The position numbers and the translations under genes were made by a program. From positions 1,197,379 through 1,261,378 of the forward strand of contig NZ_VDRC01000001.1 in NCBI RefSeq assembly GCF_007667425.1: DNA of 64,000 nucleotides. The letters are read 5' to 3'. The DNA is from Microbacterium sp. 1.5R (GTDB lineage: Bacteria; Actinomycetota; Actinomycetes; Actinomycetales; Microbacteriaceae). Shown in pieces: positions 32,728-41,704 of this stretch (the first letter of the stretch is position 1; each line of letters starts with the position of its first letter). Under the pieces are notes generated by a model, which ran no database searches, was not told the origin of the DNA, and saw only the letters and a program-made list of their open reading frames with translations.

Positions 32728-34245
32728 GTGACCGCTCCAGACTCCGCCGAGGCCACCCCCGTCGCACCGTCCGCGAAGGCGTCGCGGGCGGGTTCGGCGC
32801 TGACGCACGACGCCCCGCCGGTGGAGCGGGACGGCCTGGACGAGCTCGGCATGCGTGGCGGCGAGCCGATCGACGCACGGTGGGCGGAGGACGGAACGGC
32901 CGCCACCGCCCTCACCTGGGTCGACCCGGGTGAGGTCTCGGAAGCGACCGTGGTGCCGTCGTTCTCCGGCGCCGGCGAGACCGATGCGTCCGGCTCCCTC
33001 CTCGCAGGCGCGCGGCTCCGCAGAGGCGGCGCAGCTGCCGGGGCCCTCGTGCCGATCGGTGTGCTGGTCGGCCTTCTCGGAACGTACGTCGGTGCCACGA
33101 TGCTGTGGCCGCTGCACGAACTGCCCCCGACGGTGCAGGCGGCGGAATTCGCCTCGACGGCGGCGCCTGCCGCCGACATCCTGTGGCCGGCTCAGGGGAG
33201 CGCCGCGGTCGGCGTCGGAGGCATCGACACGACGGCGTCATCGGTCGACCAGGCGGCGATCGCGAGCGTGACCAAGGTGGTGTCGAGCCTCATGGTGCTC
33301 GATCGGATGCCGTTGCAGCCCGGCGAGCAGGGGCCGGAGTTCGCCTTCACGCGCGCGGACAATCTCGCGTACTGGGACTATCGGCGATCGGACCAGTCGG
33401 CCCTCGACGTCCCCGTCGGCGGCACCCTGACCGAATATCAGCTGCTGCAGGGCACGCTCCTCGGATCCGCCAACAACTACATCGACCGGCTGACCCGCGA
33501 GATCTGGGGGTCGAATGCGGCGTTCGCGGATGCTGCGCAGGTGTGGCTCCGCGACCGCGGCCTCGAGGGCATCACGATCGCGACGCCCTCTGGCTTCGAC
33601 GCGCGCAATACCGCGACCCCCGAGGCGCTGGTCGCGCTCGCCGAACGCGCCATGCAGAATCCCGTCTTCGCGGGCATCGTCAGCACCGTCTCGGTCGACC
33701 TGCCGGGGGCCGGGACGGTCGTGAACACCAACGGGATGCTGGCCGATGCCGGCGTCGTCGGGGTGAAGACGGGAACCCTCGGCGACAGCTGGAACCTGCT
33801 CACGGCGAAGGACATCGAGATCGACGACACCACGGTGCGGGTGTTCGCCGCAGTGCTCGGGCAGACCGACGATGAGCAGCGGCTGTCGGAGACGCGTGCT
33901 CTCTTCGCCCAGGTGGAATCGGCTCTGAGCGCTCAGGAGCCGGCCGTTCCGAAGGGGACGGTGGTCGGAACCGTCACGACCCTGTGGGGAACGACGGTCG
34001 AGATCGTCACGGCACAGGACTCCGATGTCGTGCTCTGGAACGGCGCGGGCGCCCAGAGCACACCGACGTTCGACCTCGGCGACCACCGCGAGGACGGCGA
34101 CGAGGTCGGCTCGTTGCTGGTGGCGGGACCGCTGGACTCGGTCGTCACTCCACTCACTCTCGACGCCGAGGTCGCAGGACCGGATCCGTGGTGGCGGCTC
34201 ACCCATCCCTTCGAGCTGTTCGGCCTCGCCGAAGCGCAGCGCTGA
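32728..34245 (+). CDS. D-alanyl-D-alanine carboxypeptidase-like membrane protein
   Basis: A 505-residue penicillin-binding-protein-type serine peptidase (S11-like). A cytoplasmic region of about 100 polar residues precedes one transmembrane helix (about 103-125). The catalytic domain keeps all three motifs: Ser180-V-T-Lys183, Ser247-A-Asn249 and Lys347-Thr-Gly. A C-terminal domain of about 110 residues follows and may interact with the wall. The unusually long acidic cytosolic N-terminus sets it apart from secreted DacA. GTG at 32728 is favoured by a TACCGT box 6 nt upstream. Confidence 0.88.
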   Translation: MTAPDSAEATPVAPSAKASRAGSALTHDAPPVERDGLDELGMRGGEPIDARWAEDGTAATALTWVDPGEVSEATVVPSFSGAGETDASGSLLAGARLRRGGAAAGALVPIGVLVGLLGTYVGATMLWPLHELPPTVQAAEFASTAAPAADILWPAQGSAAVGVGGIDTTASSVDQAAIASVTKVVSSLMVLDRMPLQPGEQGPEFAFTRADNLAYWDYRRSDQSALDVPVGGTLTEYQLLQGTLLGSANNYIDRLTREIWGSNAAFADAAQVWLRDRGLEGITIATPSGFDARNTATPEALVALAERAMQNPVFAGIVSTVSVDLPGAGTVVNTNGMLADAGVVGVKTGTLGDSWNLLTAKDIEIDDTTVRVFAAVLGQTDDEQRLSETRALFAQVESALSAQEPAVPKGTVVGTVTTLWGTTVEIVTAQDSDVVLWNGAGAQSTPTFDLGDHREDGDEVGSLLVAGPLDSVVTPLTLDAEVAGPDPWWRLTHPFELFGLAEAQR

Positions 34246-34289
34246 CCGGGTTCGCCCCGCGGCGCGTCAGTCGGCCGCTGCTGCGGCAC

Positions 34290-34393
34290 CGTTCACTCGG
34301 AACCGGAGGCGGCGTCGTTCAGTTGACGCCTGTTGCGGGGACGTTCACTCGGAACCGGAGGCGGCGTCGTTCAGTTGACGCCTGCTGCGGGGA
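34290..34393. repeat. 52-bp tandem duplication
   Basis: Two 52-bp units, 34290-34341 and 34342-34393, differ at a single base (T at 34333, C at 34385). Each ends with AGTTGACGCCTG(T/C)TGCGGGGA. Confidence 0.9.
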
Positions 34394-34425
34394 TTCCGCG
34401 CGAACAGCGACGTCAGGTGCCAACT
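34373..34425. repeat. AGTTGGCACCT-type inverted repeat
   Basis: AGTTGACGCCTG (34373-34384) is mirrored by CAGGTGCCAACT (34414-34425) with two mismatches. The right half is the same sequence as in the element at 5102-5154. Both lie between convergent genes. Confidence 0.7.
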
Positions 34426-34448
34426 CAGCGCCGGGCGCCAATCCGCAT

Positions 34449-34486
34449 GAGAGCGCCGCGCCCCCCGGGCGGGGCGCGGCGCTCTC
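34449..34486. terminator. bidirectional hairpin terminator
   Basis: Perfect 16-bp arms (34449-34464, 34471-34486) flank a 6-nt loop, between the carboxypeptidase and the ABC exporter, which converge. Confidence 0.85.
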
Positions 34487-34496
34487 CTCGCGGGAC

Positions 34497-36728
34497 TCAG
34501 CCCTGAGACTCACCGTCCGAGCGTTCGACGACAGCCTTGGCCGCCGCGGCCTCGGCCACCGGCTGCTGCGCTCCCACCGATGCGCCGACGTGGGCCGCGG
34601 CGATCTCGTCGGCCTCACCGCTGACCACCACCGGCGTAGTGCCGGTGCCGGTGCTTTCGGCATCGATGTCGGTCGCAGCCTGCTCGAACTGCGACTGGTA
34701 GAGACGCCAGTACGCGCCCTGCGCGGCGATCAGTTCGTCGTGCGTGCCCTTCTCGACGATGTCGCCGTGCTCCATCACGAGGATGAGGTCGGCGTCACGG
34801 ATCGTCGACAGGCGGTGAGCGATCACGAACGAGGTACGTCCCTGTCGAAGGGCCGCCATCGCGTTCTGCAGCAACAGCTCGGTGCGGGTGTCGACCGCCG
34901 ACGTCGCCTCGTCGAGGATGAGGATCGAGGGTTGCGCGACGAACGCGCGGGCGATCGTGATGAGCTGACGCTCGCCTGCCGAGACGTTGGAGGCGTCCTC
35001 GTCGAGCACGGTGTCGTACCCCTCGGGGAGCGCGTGGACGAACCTGTCGACGTAGGTGGCCTTCGCCGCCTCCAGCACTTCCTCATCGGTCGCGGTGGAG
35101 CGTCCGTATCGGATGTTCTCGCGGATCGTGCCGGCGAACAGCCACGGATCCTGCAGCACCATACCGGTGCGCGACCGCAGCTCGTCGCGGGTGATCTCCG
35201 AGATGTCCTGGCCGTCGAGGGTGATCCGACCGCCGCTGAGCTCATAGAACCGCATGATGAGGTTCACGAGCGTGGTCTTCCCCGCACCGGTCGGACCGAC
35301 GATCGCGACCGTCTGCCCCGGTTCGACGCGGAACGACAGGTCGGTGATGAGCGGTCGTTCCGGGGTGTACGAGAACTGGACGTTCGCGAACTCGATGACG
35401 CCGCGGCCTTCCTGGAACGGCGAGGCGTCCTTCGGGTCGGCTTCCTGCTCATCGGCGTCGAGGAGTTCGAACACCCGCTCGGCTGACGCGGTGCCGGACT
35501 GCACGACTGCCGCCATGCCACCGAGCTCGGAGAGCGGCTGGGTGAACTGCTGGGAGTACTGGATGAACGCCTGCACGTCTCCGATGCGGAGCTGACCGCT
35601 GGCGACCATCAGACCGCCGAGCACCGCGATGCCCACGTACGTGAGGCTGCCGACGAACGTCATCGCGGGCATGATGATGCCGGAGAGGAACTGGGCCTTG
35701 AAGCTCGCCTCGAACAACTCCTCGTTCTCATCTTTGAACTTCTGCAGGGCGTCCTGCTCGCGGCCGAACACCTTGACCAGCGCGTGACCCGAGAAGGACT
35801 CCTCGACGCGGGCGTTGAGCCGGCCGACCTTGCGCCACTGCGAGCCGAATGCCTTCTGCGAGCGCGGTCCGATGACGCCGAAGATCACCGCCATGAGCGG
35901 GAGGGCGATCAGCGCCACGAGCGCGAGCTGCCAGGAGATCGAGAACATCAGCACGAGCACGCCGACCACGGTCAGCACCGCCGTCAGCGCACCCGACAGC
36001 GACTGCTGCATGGTCTGCGTGATGTTGTCGATGTCGTTCGTGACCCGCGAGATGAGGTCGCCTCGCTGCACCTTGTCGAAGTACGACAGCGGCAGGCGGT
36101 TGATCTTCGCCTCAACGCGCTCGCGCAGCCGCCACATGGTGCGCACCATGATCACGTTGATGACGTAGCCCTGGACCCAGCTGAGGAAGGCTGCCACGAC
36201 ATAGATCGCGAGCACGGCGGCGATGATCCACCGCAGCGCGTCGAAGTCGATTCCCGACCCGACCTGGAAGTCGTGGAGCGCCGCCACCTGGTTCGCGTAG
36301 TCGTCCTGCCCTGACGCGCGCAGCTGCTCGACCACCTCGGCCTTCGGGGTCCCCGTGGGGAACCCGGGGAAATCACCCTGGGACTGCCCGAGCTGGTTGG
36401 CGATGAAGCCCGTGTAGATGAGGTTCGTGGCCTCGGCGAGCACCTTCGGCGCGGCCACGGTGAGCACCACCCCGATCGCGCCGAGGATCGACACGAACAC
36501 GAACCACACGGCCGACGGCCTGAGCAGTCCGATCATGCGGCTGAAGCTGCGGCCGAAGTCGTCGGCCTTGCCGGGTGCGACGCTGTCCCACCCGCCGCCG
36601 TTCTGGCGCGCCTTCTCGGCGAGCTCGGCCTCGTACTTCTCCTCGTCCGTGAGCTCGCGCTCGATGACCGGCGCCTCGGCGCCGCCACCGCGCTGACGCC
36701 GCGGCTTCTGCGGCTTCCCGTCGCTCAT
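34497..36728 (-). CDS. heterodimeric ABC exporter, subunit with canonical ATPase site
   Basis: A 743-residue half-transporter: about 90 polar N-terminal residues, six transmembrane helices (about 60-400) with a large insertion between the first two, then an ABC domain. Walker A is GPTGAGKTTLV, the signature is NVSAGERQL instead of LSGGQ, and Walker B ends LILDEATSAVD with the catalytic Glu. The C-terminus is an Ala/Glu-rich tail of about 60 residues. It starts in an ATGA overlap with the partner subunit. Actinobacterial homologues pair to export drugs, lipids or peptides; the cargo here is unknown. Confidence 0.93.
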   Translation of the reverse strand: MSDGKPQKPRRQRGGGAEAPVIERELTDEEKYEAELAEKARQNGGGWDSVAPGKADDFGRSFSRMIGLLRPSAVWFVFVSILGAIGVVLTVAAPKVLAEATNLIYTGFIANQLGQSQGDFPGFPTGTPKAEVVEQLRASGQDDYANQVAALHDFQVGSGIDFDALRWIIAAVLAIYVVAAFLSWVQGYVINVIMVRTMWRLRERVEAKINRLPLSYFDKVQRGDLISRVTNDIDNITQTMQQSLSGALTAVLTVVGVLVLMFSISWQLALVALIALPLMAVIFGVIGPRSQKAFGSQWRKVGRLNARVEESFSGHALVKVFGREQDALQKFKDENEELFEASFKAQFLSGIIMPAMTFVGSLTYVGIAVLGGLMVASGQLRIGDVQAFIQYSQQFTQPLSELGGMAAVVQSGTASAERVFELLDADEQEADPKDASPFQEGRGVIEFANVQFSYTPERPLITDLSFRVEPGQTVAIVGPTGAGKTTLVNLIMRFYELSGGRITLDGQDISEITRDELRSRTGMVLQDPWLFAGTIRENIRYGRSTATDEEVLEAAKATYVDRFVHALPEGYDTVLDEDASNVSAGERQLITIARAFVAQPSILILDEATSAVDTRTELLLQNAMAALRQGRTSFVIAHRLSTIRDADLILVMEHGDIVEKGTHDELIAAQGAYWRLYQSQFEQAATDIDAESTGTGTTPVVVSGEADEIAAAHVGASVGAQQPVAEAAAAKAVVERSDGESQG

Positions 36729-38452
36729 GCGTCCACCCCCAGCTGCGACTCGACGATCTCTCGATAGGTGGTGCTCGTCTCGAGCAGCTCCTCGTGCGTG
36801 CCGACTCCGACCATCGTGCCGCCGTCGAGCACGACGATGCGGTCGGCGTCGGTGATCGTGGAGACGCGCTGAGCGACGACGATCTTCGTCACGTGCGGCA
36901 GCTCTCGCCAGAGAGCCTGCCGGAGACGCGCGTCGGTGGTGAGGTCGAGTGCGGAGAACGAGTCGTCGAACACGAGGATCTGCGGCTGTCGCACGATCGC
37001 CCTGGCGATGGCGAGCCGCTGCCGCTGGCCGCCCGATACGTTCGTGCCCCCCTGCGCGATGCGGGAGTCGAGCCCTTCGGGCATCTCCTCGACGAAGTCG
37101 CGGCCCTGCGCGATCTCGAGCGCGTGCCAGAGGTCGTCGTCCGTGGCATCCTCCCGGCCGTATCGGAGGTTCGACGCCACGGTGCCGGTGAAGAGGAACG
37201 GCCGCTGCGGCACGAGCCCGATGGATGCCCAGAGCGCCTCGACGTCGGCATCGCGCACGTCGGTGCCGCCGACGTGCGCGGCTCCGCCCGAGACGTCGAA
37301 GAGGCGGGGGATGAGCGACACGAGCGTCGTCTTGCCCGCGCCGGTCGAACCGACGATCGCGACCGTCTCGCCCGGCCGTGCGCCGAAGCTGATGCCCGAG
37401 AGGACCGGAGCGTCGGCCCCCGGGTAGGTGAAGGAGACGTCGTCGAAAGCCACGGCACCCGGGTCGGGGAATTCGGTGATCCCGGCATCGGGGCGCGTCA
37501 TGCTGGACTCGGTGTCGAGCACCTCGCCGATGCGCTCCGCCGACACGGCAGCCCGGGGGATCATGATCGCCATGAAGCTGGCCATGATGACACCGCCCAT
37601 GATCTGGCCGATGTACTGCATGAACGCGAAGATCGTGCCGACCTGAGCGGTGCCCGCGTTCACTTCGATGCCGCCGAACCAGATGACGGCGACGACGGTG
37701 ACGTTGAGAATCAGCATGAACAGCGGGAAGAGCAGCACGAAGAGCGAGCCGACCCGCCGGCCGACGACCATGATGTCGGTGTTCGCCTCGCGGAACCGCC
37801 CTTCTTCGATGCGTTCGCGCACGAAGGCGCGCACGACGCGCACGCCGGTCAGCTGCTCGCGCATGACGCGGTTCACGGCGTCGAGCTTGCCCTGGTAGCT
37901 GCGGAACAGCGGCACCATGCGGCTCACGACCAGCCCGGCCACGATGAGGAGCAAGGGCACCGAGACCGCGATCAGCCAGCTGAGACCGACGTTGGTCTGG
38001 ATCGCGAAGATGATGCCGCCGATCGCGAGCAGCGGGGCGGTGACGAGCATCGTCGCACCCATCATCGCGAGCATCTGAACCTGCTGCACGTCGTTCGTGT
38101 TGCGGGTGATGAGCGAACCGGCGCCGAACTGCGACACTTCACGCTCGGAGAACCCGCTCACCCGACCGAACACGTCGGCGCGGATGTCGCGGCCGGCCCC
38201 CATCGCGGCACGCGCCGCGAAGTAGGTCGCGATGATCGACGCGACGATCTGACCCAGCGACACCGCGAGCATGAAGAGCCCGGTGCGCCAGATGTAGGCG
38301 GTGTCGGAGAGTGCGACGCCCTTGTTGATGATGTCTTCGTTCAGACGGGGCAGGTAGAGGGTGGCCAGAGCACTCGCGAACTGGAACACCAGCACGACGA
38401 GCAGCAGCCATTTGTAGCGGGCCAGATAGCGGACGAGGATTTTTCCCAGCAC
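36725..38452 (-). CDS. heterodimeric ABC exporter, subunit with degenerate ATPase site
   Basis: A 575-residue half-transporter with six transmembrane helices (to about residue 310) and an ABC domain. Walker A is GSTGAGKTTLV, the signature NVSGGQRQRL, and Walker B reads LVFDDSFSALD: Asp replaces the catalytic Glu, as in TM287/LmrC-type partners. With the canonical second subunit this makes the usual asymmetric exporter in which only one site hydrolyses ATP. The GTG at 38452 gives the expected N-terminus; its ribosome-binding site is weak. The 200-bp leader on its 5' side has a CTTCGCT/AGCGAAG hairpin (38573-38589) and no gene. Confidence 0.92.
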   Translation of the reverse strand: MLGKILVRYLARYKWLLLVVLVFQFASALATLYLPRLNEDIINKGVALSDTAYIWRTGLFMLAVSLGQIVASIIATYFAARAAMGAGRDIRADVFGRVSGFSEREVSQFGAGSLITRNTNDVQQVQMLAMMGATMLVTAPLLAIGGIIFAIQTNVGLSWLIAVSVPLLLIVAGLVVSRMVPLFRSYQGKLDAVNRVMREQLTGVRVVRAFVRERIEEGRFREANTDIMVVGRRVGSLFVLLFPLFMLILNVTVVAVIWFGGIEVNAGTAQVGTIFAFMQYIGQIMGGVIMASFMAIMIPRAAVSAERIGEVLDTESSMTRPDAGITEFPDPGAVAFDDVSFTYPGADAPVLSGISFGARPGETVAIVGSTGAGKTTLVSLIPRLFDVSGGAAHVGGTDVRDADVEALWASIGLVPQRPFLFTGTVASNLRYGREDATDDDLWHALEIAQGRDFVEEMPEGLDSRIAQGGTNVSGGQRQRLAIARAIVRQPQILVFDDSFSALDLTTDARLRQALWRELPHVTKIVVAQRVSTITDADRIVVLDGGTMVGVGTHEELLETSTTYREIVESQLGVDA

Positions 38453-38651
38453 AGGCGGACTTTCTATGAAGGGTGACGCAGCGGATCTCCCGGCGGGCGG
38501 ACGCGGGCCGACGATCGCGCACATGCAAGAGTGCCACGAACCGCCGACATTCGTATCCCCCTCCGGGAGGACCTTCGCTCACAGCGAAGCGCTCCACCCG
38601 CTCCCCCGCTTTGTTGCACCCCGGCGAACTACTCGTGCCGCAGGGACGGCG

Positions 38652-39713
38652 TCAGAACAGCGCGCGCTCCGGAACGTATGCGCGCGCATCGGCCCCGGCA
38701 TCCTCTGCGAGATCCGCGATCGACGGAGGCTGCCATCTCGGAGTCCGATCCTTGTCGACGAGCTGAGCTCTGATCCCCTCCACGAGGTCGGGGTGCCTCA
38801 TGACGAACCACATGACCCGGCGGTACTCGCCCGCCAGCGCCTCCCGCAGGCCGCCCATCGCGCGCGCCTCACGGATCGCGTCGAGAGTCACGGCCAGCGC
38901 GGTCGGCGCGAGGCTCTCGAGCAGGTCGGCGGTGGCCGCGGCATCCTGCTCCTCGCGCGTCCGCAGCCGCTCCACGATCCCGGCGACGGTGTCGGCCGAG
39001 AACGCATCGTCGATCCACGCGCGCGAGGCGGGCACCTGCGAGGGATCCGGCGTCTCGTCGAACAGGAGCACGATCTCGGAGGGGCCGGTCGGGTCCGCGC
39101 GATAGGCGAGCGCCTCACGAAGGGCGTCGAGCCGGTCCGAGGGCACCATGTGGTCGGCGAACCCGAGCAGCACGGCGTCTGCGGCATCCATCGTCGAACC
39201 CGTCAGCCCGAAGTACTCGCCGAGTCGACCCGGCATCCGACTGAGCAGCCACGTGCCGCCGACGTCGGGGGTGAAGCCGATGCGCGTCTCGGGCATCGCC
39301 AGCTTCGAGCGCTCCGTCACGACCCGGATGGCCGCATGCCCGGAGAGGCCGATACCGCCGCCCATCGTGATGCCGTCGGCGATCGTGACGACCGGCTTCG
39401 GATACTCCGCGATCAGGGCGTCGAGGGCGTACTCCGCTCGGAAGAACTCCGCGGTGACATCGGTGTCGCCGGCCACGATCTGCGAGTACAGTGCCCGGAC
39501 GTCACCGCCCGCGCACATGCCGCGCTCTCCTGCGCCGTCGATCAGGACGATCTGCACGTCGCTGTCGTGACGCCAGTCTTCGAGGGCTTCGGCGAGCAGG
39601 TCGATCATCCCCGGGTCGAGCGCGTTGATCGCCTCAGGACGATTGAGGGTGAGTCGCCCCAGCGCTCCCTCCGTGCTGACGAGGACCCGAGGCGCGGTGG
39701 TGGAATCGGTCAC
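38652..39713 (-). CDS. enoyl-CoA hydratase/isomerase family, probable 3-hydroxyisobutyryl-CoA hydrolase
   Basis: A 353-residue crotonase-fold protein. The oxyanion hole glycines lie in MCAGGDVRALY and GITMGGGIGLSGHA, and PETRIGFTPDVGGTWLL carries the catalytic Glu region. Its length and the FFRAEYALDALIAEYPKP segment fit the HIBYL-CoA hydrolase branch (valine breakdown) rather than short hydratases. The GTG at 39713 is supported by a TAGCCT box 7 nt upstream. It is divergent from the His-tailed ABC ATPase gene. Confidence 0.88.
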   Translation of the reverse strand: MTDSTTAPRVLVSTEGALGRLTLNRPEAINALDPGMIDLLAEALEDWRHDSDVQIVLIDGAGERGMCAGGDVRALYSQIVAGDTDVTAEFFRAEYALDALIAEYPKPVVTIADGITMGGGIGLSGHAAIRVVTERSKLAMPETRIGFTPDVGGTWLLSRMPGRLGEYFGLTGSTMDAADAVLLGFADHMVPSDRLDALREALAYRADPTGPSEIVLLFDETPDPSQVPASRAWIDDAFSADTVAGIVERLRTREEQDAAATADLLESLAPTALAVTLDAIREARAMGGLREALAGEYRRVMWFVMRHPDLVEGIRAQLVDKDRTPRWQPPSIADLAEDAGADARAYVPERALF

Positions 39714-39720
39714 GGGTGTC

Positions 39721-39726
39721 AGGCTA
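39721..39726 (-). promoter_or_regulatory. -10 box, likely leaderless start
   Basis: TAGCCT (minus strand) is 7 nt before the GTG at 39713. Confidence 0.45.
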
Positions 39727-39742
39727 CCCGCTCGATCGACGC

Positions 39743-39772
39743 TTGCCTTCGGAGCGGATGATGCGGTAAATA
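39743..39772 (+). promoter_or_regulatory. promoter of the His-tailed ABC ATPase gene
   Basis: TTGCCT (39743-39748) and TAAATA (39767-39772) are 18 bp apart, leaving a leader of about 55 nt with GAGAGG near its end. Confidence 0.4.
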
Positions 39773-39834
39773 CGCGATCGGACGGCTTTTCCGGCAGGAT
39801 AGACGGAACTGCCCATTGCAACGAGAGGTCGCGG

Positions 39835-41631
39835 ATGCCCGACGGACAGGTGCTCGAGTTCACGCGCGTGACGAAGCGCTTCAATGACGTGACGGCGGTG
39901 TCCGACTTCTCCGCTCGAGTCGAGCCCGGAGCCGTCACCGCTTTCCTCGGCCCGAACGGCGCCGGCAAGACCACGACGCTTCGCATCCTGCTCGGCCAGG
40001 TGCGCGCGACGAATGGGTCCGCGACGATCGGCGGAGTCGCGCACTCCGAGCTGCGCCATCCGCTGCGCACGATCGGTTCCGTACTCGAAGAGACCGTGTA
40101 CCGGCCGCGCCGCAGCGCGACCCGTCACCTCACCATCGCCGCGAAGGCCAACGGCATCCCCCTCTCGCGCGTCGACGAGGTGCTGTCGCTCGTCGGCCTG
40201 GAGCACGAGGCCGAGGGACGCATCGGGAGCTTCTCGCTCGGCATGCGACAGCGACTCAGCGTCGCACACGCCCTGCTCGGCGACCCCGGCGCGCTCGTGT
40301 TCGACGAGCCGGCCAACGGGCTCGACCCCGAGGGCATCCGCTGGATGCGCCTGCTGATGCGCCGCCTCGCCGACGAAGGCCGCACCGTACTGGTGTCGTC
40401 GCATGTGCTGAGCGAGGTCGAGCAGGTCGCCGACAACGTGCTCGTGCTCTCGAAGGGGCACCTCATGCTGTCGAGCGGCATCGAGAAGCTCGCAGACCCC
40501 ACCGCCGGGTCGGTCGTGGTGGACGCAGCGGACCGCGATGCGCTGCGCCGCGCACTGGCCGACGCCGGATTCCAGATCGAGGTGCTGCGCTCGGGGCTTC
40601 GCGCCCGCGGCGGAGACGCCGCCAGAGTCGGCGCGATCGCCGCCGCTGCGGGCATCGCCCTGACCACGCTCGTGCAGCGCGGCCCCACTCTCGAGGACGT
40701 CTTCATCGAACTGGTGCGGGGCGGCACGCTCGAGCCGCGCGCGGCCGTCGCGGCATCCGAGTACGTTGCGGCGGATGCTGCGGCGGGTGCCGAGCCGGTC
40801 GCCGAGACAACGGTAGAGGCTGGGCCCGTCGCGGAGGCGGAGCCCGTCGGGGAGCCTGTCTCGGACGCCGGACCTGACGCGGATGCCGGCGCTGAGCCGG
40901 CGTCGAATGTTGGGCCCATCGCGACTGGCGACGCTGAGCCGGTCACGGACGCCGAACCCGTCACGGACGTAGATGCAGACGCAGACCCGGTCTCCGAGGC
41001 CGAATCATCGGCATCCGAGGCCGTCGTCGAGGGCGGACCGTCTTTCGACGACATCCTGTTCGGCGCCGGGTCCACGCAGGCCGACACCGGCGAGTGGGAA
41101 GACGATGCCGCAGGAGGATCCGGCGAATCCGGCGTCGACGTGTTCGAGGGCCTCGGCGAGACGGACGAGACAGACGCGACGGACGACACCGCGACCGACG
41201 ACACCGCGACCGACGACACCGCGACCGACGACGGGTCCGATCCTCGCTCTGCGGCGGTCAGCTCGATGCTGGCGGCCGCAGCGCGGGCCTACTACGAGGA
41301 CGAGCCTCGGGACTACCCGCACGGCGACTCCCCCGTCGCCGAGGAGCCTGACGAGTCCACCGCGCACGACGCCGTGATCGATCAGGTTCCCGACTGGTCG
41401 CCGACTGACGCCGCCGTGGACGCCGCCTCGGGGCCGGCGCAGCACGAGGGTCAGGAGCCGGGTGCCGATGACCAGCACCAGGACGGCGAACACGGGCACC
41501 ACGACGACGAGCACGAGCACCACGATGCCGAACACGGGCACCACGATGCTGATCACCAGCACCACGACGGCGAGCATCAGCACCATGAAGGCGAGCATGA
41601 GCACCACGACGGCGAGCACCGCCACGACTGA
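39835..41631 (+). CDS. ABC ATPase with acidic linker and histidine-rich C-terminal tail
   Basis: A 598-residue protein. Residues 1-300 are an ordinary ABC-2-type ATPase: Walker A GPNGAGKTTT (about 39), signature FSLGMRQRLS, Walker B LVFDEPANGLD. Residues about 300-535 form a low-complexity acidic Ala/Glu/Asp/Pro linker, including three perfect 15-bp DNA repeats (41182-41226) coding DDTAT. The last 63 residues (536-598) contain 22 His, mainly as H-x-H-H with Glu/Asp, a strong metal-binding composition. No permease gene is adjacent. The ATG at 39835 follows GAGAGG. A function in metal-responsive transport or storage is only a guess. Confidence 0.9.
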   Translation: MPDGQVLEFTRVTKRFNDVTAVSDFSARVEPGAVTAFLGPNGAGKTTTLRILLGQVRATNGSATIGGVAHSELRHPLRTIGSVLEETVYRPRRSATRHLTIAAKANGIPLSRVDEVLSLVGLEHEAEGRIGSFSLGMRQRLSVAHALLGDPGALVFDEPANGLDPEGIRWMRLLMRRLADEGRTVLVSSHVLSEVEQVADNVLVLSKGHLMLSSGIEKLADPTAGSVVVDAADRDALRRALADAGFQIEVLRSGLRARGGDAARVGAIAAAAGIALTTLVQRGPTLEDVFIELVRGGTLEPRAAVAASEYVAADAAAGAEPVAETTVEAGPVAEAEPVGEPVSDAGPDADAGAEPASNVGPIATGDAEPVTDAEPVTDVDADADPVSEAESSASEAVVEGGPSFDDILFGAGSTQADTGEWEDDAAGGSGESGVDVFEGLGETDETDATDDTATDDTATDDTATDDGSDPRSAAVSSMLAAAARAYYEDEPRDYPHGDSPVAEEPDESTAHDAVIDQVPDWSPTDAAVDAASGPAQHEGQEPGADDQHQDGEHGHHDDEHEHHDAEHGHHDADHQHHDGEHQHHEGEHEHHDGEHRHD

Positions 41632-41655
41632 CCGCGCCGAGCCTGCCTGACAGTC

Positions 41656-41689
41656 GAATGCCTCCCCGCGGGTCAGCGGGGAGGCATTC
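41656..41689. terminator. bidirectional hairpin terminator
   Basis: Perfect 14-bp arms (41656-41669, 41676-41689), 6-nt loop, between convergent genes. Confidence 0.85.
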
Positions 41690-41704
41690 CTGTATCCGGA
41701 TTCT

